64,000 nucleotides of DNA from Akkermansiaceae bacterium (GTDB lineage Bacteria > Verrucomicrobiota > Verrucomicrobiia > Verrucomicrobiales > Akkermansiaceae), in NCBI GenBank assembly GCA_905182405.1, contig CAJJBQ010000002.1, positions 682,001 to 746,000 on the forward strand. Direction: 5' to 3'. This document shows positions 55,064 through 64,000 of the stretch, one piece after another (position 1 is the first letter of the stretch; each line of letters opens with the position of its first letter). The translations under genes were made by a program, and so were the position numbers. The notes below the pieces were generated by a model that did not search any database, was not told the DNA's origin, and was given only the letters and a program-made list of their open reading frames with translations.

Positions 55064-55867
55064 CTAGGATTTTCGTGGTCGGAACGACATGACAAAGCGT
55101 ACCACCACCACTGGTAAAAGGCCGATCACACCAGCAGCAAGCGCCACTTTAAGCCCTGGATAAATACGTGCTCTTCCCTGCACAAGAGCTATCAATGACT
55201 CTTGGACGACCTGCTCAACTGGAATGTAAAAGGCATCCTGAACTGGAAGCTTCGATGTCGAAGCACGACAAGCCCGATCTCCAAAGCCAGTTTTGATTGG
55301 CCCGGGACAAACGGCGAGCACCTTCACCCCGAGATCTCGAACCTCCAAACGAAGTCCTTCACTGAAACTGGTGACGTAAGCTTTTGTTGCCGCATAGACC
55401 GAGAAATCAGGGATCGGCAGAATGCTTGCCAGAGAACTCACGTTTAAAATGGACCCCTTCTGCGTAATGAGACCCGGAAGGAAGACATGAGTGAGGTGGG
55501 TCAACGCTTCAATATTCAGACGAATCATTTCACTCGTCTTTAACCAATCCGCAGTGAGTAACTCTCCGTAGTCTCCTAGCCCGGCATTATTGACCAAGAG
55601 GTCAGGACGAAGCCCCTCCGTAGCGAGCGATCCAATGAGCCGGCCACGATCAGTTACCTCGCTTAAATCACTTGCGAAGACCTTCACCGTAAGGTGGGGA
55701 AATCGCGCCACGAGATCTCGTGCGACCTTTTCCAAGACCTCCTCGCGCCGCGAAACCAACACGAGAGTTTCGACCGACGGCGCCAGTTGCCTGGCAAACT
55801 CTAATCCGAGTCCCGAACTGGCCCCGGTGATCAGGGCGCAACGGTAAGTGCAATCACGCTTACTCAT
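55064..55867 (-). CDS. Short-chain dehydrogenase/reductase with C-terminal membrane segment
   Basis: The 267-residue SDR has LITGASSGLGLEFARQLA (about 11-28), LLVNNAGLGDYGELL, ILNVSSLASILPIPDF and the YAATKAYV Tyr-Lys pair. A hydrophobic C-terminal stretch (VALAAGVIGLLPVVVVRFV) may anchor it in the membrane, as in DltE/YqjQ-like SDRs that act on lipids or fatty aldehydes. Substrate is unknown. ATG 55867 is chosen over the longer frame. Confidence 0.85.
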   Translation of the reverse strand: MSKRDCTYRCALITGASSGLGLEFARQLAPSVETLVLVSRREEVLEKVARDLVARFPHLTVKVFASDLSEVTDRGRLIGSLATEGLRPDLLVNNAGLGDYGELLTADWLKTSEMIRLNIEALTHLTHVFLPGLITQKGSILNVSSLASILPIPDFSVYAATKAYVTSFSEGLRLEVRDLGVKVLAVCPGPIKTGFGDRACRASTSKLPVQDAFYIPVEQVVQESLIALVQGRARIYPGLKVALAAGVIGLLPVVVVRFVMSFRPRKS

Positions 55868-56038
55868 CAAAGTGGGCCGTTGGAGTCGCGAAACAATAAA
55901 TGATTCGTTCACGCGTAGGAGTCAGATTTATCACCAAGGCAGTCATTTCTCCGTGTCGTGGACTACTAAAAGAAGTTTTGAACGAAAGTGACAAGCGTGA
56001 CTTCAATTACAAATGGAGCATCTATTTTTTAGGGTTCC

Positions 56039-56458
56039 TTAAGCGGGCTGATTACCCTGCTCATCTACTTGCACGATGCGCAACGGAAGACGCTGAATGA
56101 GCTCTCCATCCACCAAGATATCGACCGAATAAACTCCAGCCTTAGGGAAAGAAAGCCCCTGAAAGCCCACGATTAAATGACGTGTCAAAAAGGCCATATT
56201 GTCAGGCATCTGCACTGGCATCGCACCCTTGATGGGCATCTTGTCGTTAATCGGTTTGCCGTCTTCGTCAATGATCGTGATGTTGAGCTCATGATCGCCT
56301 GTATCATCTGGAGTGAAGCAAAAGCGCATCGCAAGAGAACACTGAGGATGCACGATGGGGGTCGCCTTGGCGGCCAAAGCATCGAAAGTTCCTGATACCA
56401 CCATCTTGCCCTGATATTCAGCGGCGAAGTCACACAAAGTTGCAATTTGTAAATCCAT
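56039..56458 (-). CDS. Small protein with a single beta-sandwich-like domain (DUF6941-like)
   Basis: The 139-residue protein (MDLQIATLCDFAAEYQGKM) has no signal peptide. Its pattern of strands, including MRFCFTPDDTGDHELNITII and RHLIVGFQGLSFPKAGVYSV then DILVDGELI, resembles DUF6941, a family of small proteins of unknown role. The start at 56458 is the only one consistent with the family. It is transcribed from the same strand as the PBP2 gene just upstream. Confidence 0.65.
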   Translation of the reverse strand: MDLQIATLCDFAAEYQGKMVVSGTFDALAAKATPIVHPQCSLAMRFCFTPDDTGDHELNITIIDEDGKPINDKMPIKGAMPVQMPDNMAFLTRHLIVGFQGLSFPKAGVYSVDILVDGELIQRLPLRIVQVDEQGNQPA

Positions 56459-56546
56459 ATCGGTTTGTAAAATAAGGCGCCGCGTTGGCACGGGCTGTTG
56501 GTGAACGTTCCAGCGCGCTTCGTAAAGGGGAGAGTTTCGAAAGTGG

Positions 56547-58544
56547 CTATTCTTCGACCGGAATCGCAGCTGGGATTTCTCCGGGATTAACCAGCTCTGC
56601 CTTTGGAAATTCACCATCTTTAACCATTAAAGCACTGGGATCTTCAACTACCGGAATGGTAATGGGAATCGCTAACTCTTCTTCCTCGTCAATGACCATT
56701 GCGCGTGGTGGCGGCTTAATTACATCGACAATTTCGTCCTCAAACTCGTAAAAAAAATCCCGAACGATTGGAGCGGCCTTAGCCCCTCCGCTGATCCTCT
56801 CTCCCGGCAGTCCCTCGTAAACGACAGCAAAGGCATACCGAGGATTTTCGAGTGGAAAAAAGCCAGAGAACCACGCCAAATTTTGATTCTTTAATTTGGC
56901 ACCCCACTGAGCCGTCCCCGTCTTTCCGCACATGATGGTGAACTCTAGGCTCGCATTCCTGCCCGTCCCAAAACTAGCGTGAACAACCTCCATCATTCCT
57001 TCATGAACCGCGGCCACCGCATCAGGATCAAAGTCCAAATCATTCCTAACCTTTGGAGACGGAGCCACAACCACTCGGCCGTGAAAATCCTGAACTTGCT
57101 TCACCAATCGGAGCTCCATCAAGGACATGCCGTTGGCAATGCCAGCCATCGATTGAGCCACTTGCAATGGAGTGGCCAAAAGCATGCCCTGCCCGATCGA
57201 CAAACTCGCAGTGTCTCCATCCGAGATTGGACGCCCCTCAGCCTCCTTAATATCTTCTAGGGTCGGCACCAATCCCGCCTTTTCTCCGTAGAGCGGAAGA
57301 CCGGTCTGGGAACCAAACCCCAAGCGACGTGCCGCTGAGAGAAAGGTCTGAGGACCGGTTTTGATGCCCACTTGGTAGAACCAGGGATTAACCGACTTCG
57401 CCAAAGCGCGCTTCACATCAATATAGCCTTGATCCCCTTCGGTATGATTACGGAAAAAAGTGTTCCCAATCCTGATTTTGTAAGGACTATTGATCTCCTG
57501 ATCGGCGCCGATTGCACCGGTCGAGATCGCGGCAAGTCCCACCACGGGCTTAAAGGTCGAGGCGGGAGGATATTGAGCCTGAAAGGCGCGCCCAAAAAGA
57601 GGCTTAGCCGGATTATTTCGAAGCTTGTCGTACTCCGTCTGAGAAATCCCAGGGATAAAGGCATTAAGATCGAAGGTCGGTTGAGAGGCCATGACTAGAA
57701 CTTCTCCGGATCGGACGTCGAGGACCACCATGGCACCCCGCTCGCAACCTTTCCCTAGGACGCTTTCGGCATGTCGCTGCCATTTTAGATCGAGAGTCGT
57801 GACCACTGTCCCTCCCGGCTGGGGACGACGCAGCCATTCCTCCAGCACCATTTCTCCTTCCCCATCAAAAATCATCTTCTTCAACCCCGGGACGCCGGAA
57901 AGCTCATCATTGAAGATGTTTTCAAATCCCCCTCTCCCCTCGACCGAGGAAAAAAGCGGATCTCCATCGTTGATCGGACCGTCCGGAAGCCGGGTTTTCG
58001 TCCCCACATAACCAATCAGATGCGCTGCAATCGACTTCTCGGGATAATGCCTCAGGTAAACGGGCATGAGCGTTAGGCCATCTGGGAGCGTTCCTTCCAA
58101 CGACTTCGCCTTTTCTTCATCAAAGACTTTGGAAATGGCACGTGGAATCCAGCGGCGATGCTTATAGTAGTCCACGATACGCTTTTCAGAGATACTGTAT
58201 TCTCCCCCCACCAACGCATTGGCTTTGGCGAGCTTTGACCGCGCCCAAGCGACAGCCTCTTCTGCTCCCGCATCCATCCCCACTTTTGCAAAATCTAAGG
58301 CGAGACTGTAGGCCACCTTTGTTTGTGCCAGCGGATATCCGTTGCGATCAAGAATCAAGCCCCGCGGTGCAGGAATCGATAGGGTCATCGTCCGGGCATT
58401 CTTTTGAGTAAAGATAGACGCCTCAGCCGCGTTGAGCTCCGGCTCGGATGTTTCCTCTTCTTTCTCAGTTGTGATTTCTTGGGAAAAAACCAAGGCGGCA
58501 CAAAGCCACATCAAAAAAAAAGGCGTCCATCGCTTGCCTGTCAT
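56547..58544 (-). CDS. mrdA: Penicillin-binding protein 2
   Basis: The 665-residue protein is a peptidoglycan transpeptidase of the cell-elongation system. An N-terminal hydrophobic segment (WTPFFLMWLCAALVF) precedes a dimerisation domain with APRGLILDRNGYPLAQ, and the transpeptidase domain has Ser329-x-x-Lys (STFK), Ser384-Val-Asn and KTG starting at Lys541 (CGKTGTAQ). An acidic Pro/Glu tail closes the protein. The ATG at 58544 is preferred. The frame is open to 58619, but the extra residues look untranslated. It stands alone, without rodA. Confidence 0.93.
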   Translation of the reverse strand: MTGKRWTPFFLMWLCAALVFSQEITTEKEEETSEPELNAAEASIFTQKNARTMTLSIPAPRGLILDRNGYPLAQTKVAYSLALDFAKVGMDAGAEEAVAWARSKLAKANALVGGEYSISEKRIVDYYKHRRWIPRAISKVFDEEKAKSLEGTLPDGLTLMPVYLRHYPEKSIAAHLIGYVGTKTRLPDGPINDGDPLFSSVEGRGGFENIFNDELSGVPGLKKMIFDGEGEMVLEEWLRRPQPGGTVVTTLDLKWQRHAESVLGKGCERGAMVVLDVRSGEVLVMASQPTFDLNAFIPGISQTEYDKLRNNPAKPLFGRAFQAQYPPASTFKPVVGLAAISTGAIGADQEINSPYKIRIGNTFFRNHTEGDQGYIDVKRALAKSVNPWFYQVGIKTGPQTFLSAARRLGFGSQTGLPLYGEKAGLVPTLEDIKEAEGRPISDGDTASLSIGQGMLLATPLQVAQSMAGIANGMSLMELRLVKQVQDFHGRVVVAPSPKVRNDLDFDPDAVAAVHEGMMEVVHASFGTGRNASLEFTIMCGKTGTAQWGAKLKNQNLAWFSGFFPLENPRYAFAVVYEGLPGERISGGAKAAPIVRDFFYEFEDEIVDVIKPPPRAMVIDEEEELAIPITIPVVEDPSALMVKDGEFPKAELVNPGEIPAAIPVEE

Positions 58545-58689
58545 GGGGGGAAGGATAGACATCAAAATGAAGACTGGCAACCTTCTAGCAATTCCATTCA
58601 CGCGAGTTTCCACCGACACGCTTCACAATCTTCGTTGGAAGGAACACCCTATCCGTTTTCCATTTCGTCTCGGGCTCCAGAGCAAACTT

Positions 58690-59335
58690 AATCTTCTAAG
58701 CCTTCATCTTGTCATTTGCTTTCACCAAAATATTGAGGCAGATGATCACCTTTCCATCCCCCTGAAGCATTAACGTAAGCTTTCCTGGAATCTGATATTG
58801 AGCATAGGCCCTGCCCTTCTCGCGCGGAACCTTATTAAAAAAGGCATTCACTCCGAGATTCGAACAGGGATACCATCGTTCCTTTTCGTCGTTTCTGTCG
58901 AAACCTCGATCTTATTCACCCGGAGATACTCGTGAACTCCTTCCTCTTCCACGCATCAGAGTAAGGGACCATCGAGTGTCCCGGTTCCCGCCGCCACGAC
59001 CATCGCAGACAGGGAAAATCCAGTCTTTCCGCCCAACGACTTGAGGCAACTCACAACCGGGGCACTATTGACTTCAACGGCGGGAGCCTCACGAAAAACT
59101 CAGTCTTTCGTATCCCTCGAGGAACAACTCCCAGAATATTGGGAAGAATCACGCTAACTAAGCGGATGAGTATTTTTAGGATAACCCTCAGATTAGCCTT
59201 GGTCCCAGCTTCATCAACGACTTTTGGCTCCCCCCGAACCGTGAAGAAATGATTCGCCACTTGCCAATCGCTGATCTGGCCATACGTTCCCCCAATCGGA
59301 TGCATCGATTTGGCAAAGACGCCTTCCTTTGGCAA
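58690..59335 (-). pseudogene. Decayed minus-strand gene of unknown family
   Basis: Minus-strand translations give protein-like pieces in changing frames: GTYGQISDWQVANHFFTVRG near 59260, YLRVNKIEVSTETTKRNDGI near 58900 and AYAQYQIPGKLTLMLQGDGK near 58790, with stops between. No intact gene can be built. The flanking plus-strand frames lack such features. The rest of the stretch to 59571, about 230 bp, shows nothing. Confidence 0.4.
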
Positions 59336-59571
59336 CTAACAGCTTCGAAAGGATTGAGTCCAATTTGGCCACTCAAGTCCTCGGAGTCGACCTTGCCTTC
59401 ATTGCTCCGTATTCCCACCAGCGTCTCAACCTCTGGGTCCGCGCAGAACTATTTTGAACATCAGGGTCTTCTCAGGTCAGCTCCAGCTTCGCAAAAGTGG
59501 ACAACCGCCCCGATCTCAACTTTCTCCGACCAGGAACCGCCGGTGGATGGGAAACCAACCCACACCAATAA

Positions 59572-60348
59572 ATGTCTACGTCAGATAATAATACGTCAGC
59601 CGATCAGTCATCTTCACGATCGGATAACAGCGGAAATCAAAATCGCAATCGCAACAGGAACAGGAATCGTAACCGCAATCGCAACAGAGATCGTGAAGGC
59701 GGTGACCGAAACGACTCAAGCCGTCCTCAGGGTGGCAATGGTCGCCAGCAAGGAGGCAATGGCCGCCGTCAGGGTGGAGGCAATGGTCGTCGCACCAGTT
59801 CAAAGCCAAGACCGAAGCCGCTCACCACGTGGCAAAAAGTTCTAAAATTCTTTGGTCTCTATACGCCAGTCACCGGGGAGCCCAAGCGCATCCCTCGTAA
59901 ACAGGCTGGGAAAAGGGACGATAGAGGTCCAAGAACCGAACAAGATCGTCCACCACGGGAAAAAAGAGCTCCTCGGGAGAATACTCGAAACGCCTCCGCT
60001 CGCACTCGTAAGCGTGAGACTCCGGATTCTTCGGGAGTCGATTCACGACGTCTCTACGTAGGAAATCTTTCCTATGATGCTGCCGAACACGATCTTGAAG
60101 ATCTCTTCAAAGGCGTGGGAACAGTTCGCAATATCGACATCGTCTACAACCGCAATACCCATCTCTCGAAGGGCTACGGTTTCATAACGATGTCCCAACT
60201 TGAGGAGGCAAAGCGCGCCGTGGAAGTCCTCCACGACCAGCCTTTCATGGGCCGCACCCTCATTGTAAACGCCGCTAAGTCTGACGGCCCTGAAGGGTCC
60301 GATGGTGCCCCCGGTGCCCCACCCGAGGAGCAGGCGCCAGCCGAATAA
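59572..60348 (+). CDS. RNA-binding protein with one RRM and Arg/Asn/Gly-rich N-terminus
   Basis: The 258-residue protein has a low-complexity start (about 20-75) with Asn-Arg dipeptides repeated about nine times, then Gly/Gln/Arg repeats. A basic linker follows, and a single RRM lies at about 160-240 (RNP2 LYVGNL and RNP1 KGYGFITM). Bacterial RRM proteins of this layout are seen in cyanobacteria and Verrucomicrobia and are tied to cold or stress RNA handling. The N-terminal DNA repeat is visible at about 59640-59695. Confidence 0.85.
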   Translation: MSTSDNNTSADQSSSRSDNSGNQNRNRNRNRNRNRNRNRDREGGDRNDSSRPQGGNGRQQGGNGRRQGGGNGRRTSSKPRPKPLTTWQKVLKFFGLYTPVTGEPKRIPRKQAGKRDDRGPRTEQDRPPREKRAPRENTRNASARTRKRETPDSSGVDSRRLYVGNLSYDAAEHDLEDLFKGVGTVRNIDIVYNRNTHLSKGYGFITMSQLEEAKRAVEVLHDQPFMGRTLIVNAAKSDGPEGSDGAPGAPPEEQAPAE

Positions 60349-60373
60349 AGGGCCTCGAGTTACACAATATTTT

Positions 60374-60405
60374 GGCCCGTCTGGATTCTCCGGGCGGGCC
60401 TTTTT
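60374..60405 (+). terminator. Intrinsic terminator of the RRM gene
   Basis: GGCCCG (60374-60379) pairs with CGGGCC (60395-60400), followed by TTTTT. The stop is at 60348. Confidence 0.8.
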
Positions 60406-60411
60406 CTTACC

Positions 60412-61302
60412 ATGAAATCTCCCCTCTACCTCTGCGGCACGACCGCCTCGGGCAAGAGCCACTGCGCACTCGGCCTAGCAGAAGCTCTCGATGGAGAGAT
60501 CGTCAATGCCGACGCCTTCCAGATTTATCGTGGCCTAGAAGTTCTAGCCGCCGCCCCTTCTCCCTCAGAGCTGAATCAAACCACGCATCATCTCTACCGC
60601 ACTCTTTCACTGGAGGAGTCCTGTGATGCCGCTCGCTACGAATCCCTCGCCACCCCGGTCATCCGCGAGATCCAAGAACGCGGTAAACTCCCCATCATTG
60701 TCGGGGGATCCGGACTCTACCTCAAATTTCTCACCCATGGAGTTTCCCCCGCCCCGCCCGCCGACCCCGAAATTCGCGCGAAGCTCGATCAGTTAAGCGT
60801 CGAAGAAATCATCTTCCAGCTCCGCAAACTGGATCCCGAGGAAGCAGCTAAGCAGACCCGCCAAAATCAACAAAACCATCGGCATCTTAGCCGCGCTCTT
60901 GAAATTTGCCTCATCACCGGAGGAAAAGCCTCCGATCTACGTAAAAATTTCGCTAGCTCAGCCCTTACCGAGCAGCTCAATGGCATCGTCCTCACTTGGC
61001 CCGCCGACGAGCTCTCAAAGCGCATTGAGCTCCGCACAGCACAAATGTTGCAAAATGGAGCGATCGAAGAAGTAAAGGGACTCCCAAAAAATGCTGCTAC
61101 CGTGCGTCAAGCTATTGGTGTTCGGGAAATTGAATCGTATCTCGATGGTGCAATCAGCCAAGCTGAATGCCTCGAAAAAATTGCCACCTCCACCCGTCAA
61201 TATGCCAAACGTCAACGCAACTGGTTCCGCCGCGAAAACTGGCTAAAACCGGTCTCACCCAAAAGCGACCTTTCCGAGATCATTTCCACCATTCAATCCT
61301 AA
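60412..61302 (+). CDS. miaA: tRNA dimethylallyltransferase MiaA
   Basis: The 296-residue enzyme adds a dimethylallyl group to A37 of tRNAs reading UNN codons. It shows P-loop GTTASGKS (9-16), NADAFQIYRGL, VGGSGLYLKFL and the C-terminal RQYAKRQRNWFRRE. Length is slightly short but complete. It ends 3 bp before the next start. Confidence 0.95.
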   Translation: MKSPLYLCGTTASGKSHCALGLAEALDGEIVNADAFQIYRGLEVLAAAPSPSELNQTTHHLYRTLSLEESCDAARYESLATPVIREIQERGKLPIIVGGSGLYLKFLTHGVSPAPPADPEIRAKLDQLSVEEIIFQLRKLDPEEAAKQTRQNQQNHRHLSRALEICLITGGKASDLRKNFASSALTEQLNGIVLTWPADELSKRIELRTAQMLQNGAIEEVKGLPKNAATVRQAIGVREIESYLDGAISQAECLEKIATSTRQYAKRQRNWFRRENWLKPVSPKSDLSEIISTIQS

Positions 61303-61305
61303 CCC

Positions 61306-64000
61306 GTGTCCGAAGCCGAACAAGATAAGGAAGTCAAACCACGCCGTCGCCAATGGCCGTGGGTCCTCCTTTTTCTCCTCATCGGAAGCGTCCTCTGGCT
61401 TAACGGCCCCGGAGCCCGGCTCATCTTCGAAAAAACCATTCCCGGTCAGCTTGAAAATTTAGGGCTCACTGGCGACTACCAACTCACCGGACAGCTTCAC
61501 CGTGGATTCACCCTCACCAACGTCGACCTCACCGGCGACCAGCTCATCAAAAAGGCCAAAGCCGACCGCATTGCCATCGACTATCAGATCTCCGAAGTCA
61601 TCTCCGGAAAAGCCCAGGCCATCGCTATCCACGGTCTCGATCTCGTCCTCAATCTCGACGAACTCTCCGAATCCAGCGACGAGAAAGAAGAGCGATCCGT
61701 GTCGCTCATGGAGACACTCAATTCCGTCCGTAAATATTTCGAACCAGCCGATATCGACCTTCAAAAGATTAACATCCGCATTGAGAAAGAAGACCTCTTC
61801 GGCGCCATCGCAGTCGAATCGCTCACCCACGAAAGTGGAGCAAGTGAGTTCGTGATCACAGGATTCCAAACGGAGTCATCCCAGACCAAACCCCAGACCT
61901 CCCCCCCCAGCCTCCTCGTCTGGCAGCACGACCTTCTCACTCTCGACCAGCTCGACCTCATCCCCGATGCCGGAATCCGGAATCTTGAACTCACTTCCCC
62001 TTCTCTTTTAAAAACGGATCTCCTCCTCGCAAACTCCACCTTCCACACCTCAAGTGACCTTGAGGCCAACCACTCCATCAAGCTCGGTAACGAACCCTTC
62101 GATCTTGAACGCATCAAGCACCTCCTCCCCGAAGATCTCGATATCACAGGGCGCCTTGCCGCCCTCGACCTCAACGCCAAGCTTCCAAGGGATGCCCCTC
62201 GAGAAATCTCTCTCACGCTCAATGCCGAGAACCTCAAGTATCAGGAAAGCACCATTGCCAAACTCTCCGCCACTGGCCAACTCGGAGGCGATGACGCCAC
62301 CCTCGATCTCAGCGCCGACTTCGAAGTTCCCGACACCCTCAGCGGCACCTTCTCCACCAAAGCCACTGGCCAGCTCAATCCGGACATTCAAAAATCTCTC
62401 GCGAACCTCGACTGGAAACTCATCACCAAAGAATACCCCGCGTTCACCGGCACCGCGGCATGGGCCGACCAAAAAGCCACCCTCACTGCCACCACTCTCG
62501 AAAAGGTAAAGCTCCTCGCAAAATTCGATCCCGCCACTCAGCTCTACCAAGCTGACGTCACTTCCGAACTCGACGACGCCCGCGACCTTCTCCCCGAACT
62601 CACTTCCGCAAAGCTCACCCTCAAGGCAAGCGGAGATCTCAAGAACGAAACCCACCAAGGCGCCCTCACCTTGCTGGACATTCGCTACGCCGCGAAAGAA
62701 AGCCCAACCATCCAAGCCAAGGGACAAGCCAGCTGGGATTGGCCCACCCAGTTCTCTTTCCAGAACCTTGAAGTGAAACGCGATGACCTCGAAGTGAAGA
62801 CCTCACTCACTTGGAAGGAAGGTTTCGCAAACTTCTCAAAGCTCGTCATCGCCGATAACCAAGGCTCGCTCCTCACCGGACTAGGCTCTCTTCCCCTCCC
62901 GCTCCAGACTCGTAATCTCGATGACCTGTTAGAAAATAATTCCCCTCTCGATTTCTCCGTCAAGCTCGCCCCCACTCCCCTCTCCCGCTTCGTCAAAGAC
63001 CAACCCATTGAAGGCACGGCCGAAGCCACTCTTAATATAAGCGGCACCTTCGCCAAACCAGCCATCGATGGAACGATCACCGCCACCGAAATTCGCGAAC
63101 CATCTCTCCCCGACGTTCCACCCGGCGACCTCCTCGTCACTCTCACCACCATCGACGAAGAACTCCGCCTCAGCGGAAAACTCAAGGAACCCTCCGGCGA
63201 TCTCTTTGACCTCAAAGGCCGCTTTCCCCTCACTCCCGAGAAGTGGATCAAGGATCCCAACTCACTCATGGACGAGCCCCTCGCCTTCACCGCGAATACT
63301 CCCCGGATCGACCTTCGTCGACTTCAGCGATTCGCCCCCACCGTCTTGGATCTGAGCGGAATCGCCCAGATCAAAGTCAAGGTCGCAGGCACCATTCGTG
63401 AGCCCGCCCTCAGCGGCGACGCCATGATCTACGCGGACCGAGCCCGCCTTAGTAACTCTCCCATCTCCGATTTCAGGAACTCGAAAATTAACCTCAAGTT
63501 CAGCAACAATACCATCGCCATCTCTCCCTCGCAAATCACCGCCGCCGGAGGAACCATCAACTTCAGCGGCAGCGTCACCCTCGGAGAAACCCCTCTCCTC
63601 GATCTTTCCTTCCGAGGAAAAAACACCCTCCTCTGGCGCGGCGCTGACTACTCCCTTCGCGCTGACCCTGTCCTCACCCTCAAGGGCCCCTTCGAAACAG
63701 CCCGCCTCTCCGGTAGCATTCCCATCGTCGAAAGCATCATTCACAAAGACGTAGAGATCCTCCCTTTCGGCATTCCCACCAAGGAAATAGCACGACCCGA
63801 AGTTCCCGATCTCAGCGTCTTCGCCAGCGACGAACTCTACTCCCTGCCCGAACCCTTCGCGAACTGGCCGATCGATGTGGCAGTCGTCACCAAGGACCCC
63901 ATTCTTATTCGCGGAAACCTCGTAAAGGGCGAACTCCTCGCCGATGCCCGCCTCGGTGGAACCTTGGGGAAAATCACCACCTCGGGAAAAATCACCTCAG
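61306..64000 (+). CDS. TamB/AsmA-like translocation-and-assembly or lipid-transport protein, 3' end outside the window
   Basis: The open frame runs to the right edge (898 codons visible) from GTG 61306. It has a short basic start, one helix (WPWVLLFLLIGSVLWL) and a long beta-rich repeat region (for instance IAIDYQISEVISGKAQAIAI) of the AsmA/TamB/YicH family. Such large periplasmic proteins bridge inner and outer membrane to move lipids or help assemble outer-membrane proteins. It starts 3 bp after miaA. The C-terminal domain that defines TamB is not in the window, so the exact subgroup is open. Confidence 0.8.
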   Translation, partial: MSEAEQDKEVKPRRRQWPWVLLFLLIGSVLWLNGPGARLIFEKTIPGQLENLGLTGDYQLTGQLHRGFTLTNVDLTGDQLIKKAKADRIAIDYQISEVISGKAQAIAIHGLDLVLNLDELSESSDEKEERSVSLMETLNSVRKYFEPADIDLQKINIRIEKEDLFGAIAVESLTHESGASEFVITGFQTESSQTKPQTSPPSLLVWQHDLLTLDQLDLIPDAGIRNLELTSPSLLKTDLLLANSTFHTSSDLEANHSIKLGNEPFDLERIKHLLPEDLDITGRLAALDLNAKLPRDAPREISLTLNAENLKYQESTIAKLSATGQLGGDDATLDLSADFEVPDTLSGTFSTKATGQLNPDIQKSLANLDWKLITKEYPAFTGTAAWADQKATLTATTLEKVKLLAKFDPATQLYQADVTSELDDARDLLPELTSAKLTLKASGDLKNETHQGALTLLDIRYAAKESPTIQAKGQASWDWPTQFSFQNLEVKRDDLEVKTSLTWKEGFANFSKLVIADNQGSLLTGLGSLPLPLQTRNLDDLLENNSPLDFSVKLAPTPLSRFVKDQPIEGTAEATLNISGTFAKPAIDGTITATEIREPSLPDVPPGDLLVTLTTIDEELRLSGKLKEPSGDLFDLKGRFPLTPEKWIKDPNSLMDEPLAFTANTPRIDLRRLQRFAPTVLDLSGIAQIKVKVAGTIREPALSGDAMIYADRARLSNSPISDFRNSKINLKFSNNTIAISPSQITAAGGTINFSGSVTLGETPLLDLSFRGKNTLLWRGADYSLRADPVLTLKGPFETARLSGSIPIVESIIHKDVEILPFGIPTKEIARPEVPDLSVFASDELYSLPEPFANWPIDVAVVTKDPILIRGNLVKGELLADARLGGTLGKITTSGKITS

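Noticed and set aside
1..64000. CRISPR arrays, tRNA or rRNA genes, prophage or insertion sequences
   Set aside because: No regularly spaced repeats, tRNA cloverleaf, transposase or integrase could be recognised.

Overview
The window looks like chromosomal DNA from a verrucomicrobium, most likely of the Verrucomicrobiales. This is inference from gene content: a MoxR/DUF58/VWA (Bat-type) cluster, secreted DUF1080, PQQ-propeller and squalene-cyclase-repeat proteins, a eukaryote-like HisA, an rsmA-NUDIX fusion, moderately high GC, and few recognisable Shine-Dalgarno sites. No rRNA, tRNA, CRISPR array, phage or intact insertion sequence was found.

Layout. 1-9 kb: end of a secreted DUF1080 protein, rsmA-NUDIX, pgsA, a DsbD-type thiol reductase interrupted by an in-frame TGA, an oligopeptide ABC ATPase, a Tat-exported Gfo/Idh/MocA oxidoreductase, a double-ACT protein, tcdA. 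9-16 kb: bL36, ruvB-fur, a lipoate ligase divergent from cbiX and its Cys-rich partner, a nucleotidyltransferase, an HTH regulator divergent from a lysine 2,3-aminomutase-like gene. 16-24 kb: mainly minus strand: DUF2752, GYF/DUF4190, fabI, mtfA, hisA, a plus-strand formylglycine-generating-enzyme homologue, a Wzz-like protein, an M42 peptidase, an ABC-2 permease and a TM2 protein. 24-33 kb: a spermidine-synthase-like methyltransferase, an adaptor protein and a secreted cyclase-repeat protein, a glycine-zipper lipoprotein, transaldolase, mdh-thiG, and an SLC13 permease. 33-45 kb: an OmpR/histidine-kinase pair, then the Bat-type cluster (moxR, DUF58, membrane protein, two VWA proteins, TPR-like protein) and a 1255-residue exported membrane protein. 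45-64 kb: rplS, several secreted proteins, fabG, a PQQ propeller with EF-hands, an SDR, PBP2, an RRM protein, miaA and the start of a TamB/AsmA-like protein. Two stretches (about 54.6-55.06 and 58.7-59.3 kb) look like decayed genes.

The main discovery is two candidate selenoprotein genes. The DsbD homologue has TGA where the first Cys of the thioredoxin CxxC belongs, giving UxxC, and a 7-bp hairpin with loop CGUGU begins 17 nt downstream. The TPR-like protein at the end of the Bat-type cluster also ends apparently at a TGA. Reading through gives Sec-Gln-Gly-Cys plus a Gly/Lys/Pro tail ending at TAA just before an intrinsic terminator. Its hairpin has a GGUC loop exactly 18 nt after the UGA, the same loop and spacing I recall for E. 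coli fdhF. Both proteins are predicted to be membrane-anchored with the U/C pair in an exported or membrane-proximal domain. The DsbD case fits a known type of Sec-for-Cys replacement. The Bat-cluster case would, as far as I know, be a new selenoprotein family.
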